Below are positions 63,860 through 64,000 of a DNA stretch of 64,000 nucleotides, in pieces (position 1 is the stretch's first letter; every line of letters begins with the position of its first letter). Under the pieces are notes generated by a model. The model made no database searches. It was given only the letters and a program-made list of their open reading frames with translations, and had not been told where the DNA came from. The stretch is taken from NCBI GenBank assembly GCA_030803735.1, contig JAURUC010000001.1, positions 4,964,441 to 5,028,440 of the forward strand, written 5' to 3'. The position numbers and the translations under genes are program-made. The DNA comes from Actinopolyspora lacussalsi. Its GTDB lineage: Bacteria > Actinomycetota > Actinomycetes > Mycobacteriales > Pseudonocardiaceae.

Positions 63860-64000
63860 CCATTGCCGACCAGGGCAGTTTCACGGCCGCGGCTCAGACG
63901 CTGCGCGTCGCGCAACCCTCGCTGTCGCACGCGATCGCGTCGTTGGAGAACCGGCTCGGCGGCAGGGTGTTCCACCGGCTCGCACAGGGAGTGAGCCTGA
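63829..64000 (+). CDS. LysR-family regulator, N-terminal part only (cut by window edge)
   Basis: An open frame from ATG 63829 to the window end (57 codons) encodes the winged helix-turn-helix of a LysR protein: LEYFLTIADQGSFTAAAQ, then LRVAQPSLSHAIASLE. AGGAGG lies 7 bases before the ATG. It overlaps the end of the FGE gene by 31 bases and is read in the same direction, which is unusual because LysR genes are more often divergent from their targets. The effector domain lies beyond the window. Confidence 0.88.
   Translation, partial: MERRELEYFLTIADQGSFTAAAQTLRVAQPSLSHAIASLENRLGGRVFHRLAQGVSL

Overview
The window is about 70% G+C chromosomal DNA from an actinobacterium. GTG and TTG starts are frequent, ATGA/GTGA stop-start overlaps are common, and coding density is high. 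Gene content and order follow a backbone that I know from Mycobacterium tuberculosis: pepN, Rv2466c-like oxidoreductase, rpiB, nei, tig, clpP1, clpP2, clpX, valS, folC, DUF4233, ndk, rne, rplU, rpmA, obgE, proB, nadD, rsfS, gpgP-like, degV, comEA, comEC, holA, rpsT, lepA. Mycothiol-linked enzymes, WhiJ/DUF397-type regulators and DUF6230/DUF6114 genes point to a Pseudonocardiales-type organism (Saccharopolyspora or Actinopolyspora-like). That placement is inference only.

Layout. 0-9 kb: a cut-off membrane/coiled-coil protein, pepN, a monothiol mycothiol-oxidoreductase homologue, comB, rpiB, nei-type glycosylase, a 2'-5' RNA ligase-like protein, a DHA2 efflux pump, then tRNA-Gly and tRNA-Pro with clear terminators. 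9-15 kb: an Apd1-like ferredoxin protein and the tig/clpP1/clpP2/clpX proteostasis block. 15-22.5 kb: an accessory stretch with a serine hydrolase, fdhD, secreted proteins, an orphan Imm1 gene, a WhiJ-type HTH regulator with two tandem DUF397 partners, an antitoxin-like gene with a leaderless promoter, and a mycothiol-dependent DinB-fold enzyme. 22.6-29.6 kb: valS-folC-DUF4233, a zinc alcohol dehydrogenase, and ndk-GNAT. 30.6-40.7 kb: RNase E, a secreted/membrane operon (DUF6230, DUF6114, secreted protein) behind a long dyad, then rplU-rpmA and obgE-proB. 40.9-45.7 kb: a RecQ helicase fused to a phosphoribosyltransferase-like domain and a TetR-P450-ferredoxin module. 45.8-52 kb: nadD-rsfS-gpgP-degV and comEA-comEC. 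52-57 kb: thrC with a SAM-I riboswitch, holA, rpsT, and an SPFH protein with a ribbon-helix-helix partner. 57-64 kb: lepA, an OsmC-like protein, and an arylsulfatase overlapping its formylglycine-generating enzyme, followed by a truncated LysR regulator.

Several non-coding elements stand out. There is a textbook S-box (SAM-I) riboswitch directly in front of thrC. One dispersed intergenic repeat family has six copies, two of which fold into long hairpins with a compensatory base change. A second dispersed family is built on the palindrome ATTTCGCGCGAAAT and has four copies. Good candidate operators precede the WhiJ-type regulator, the DUF6230 operon, the P450 gene and the SPFH gene. I found no CRISPR array, prophage, insertion sequence or replication origin.
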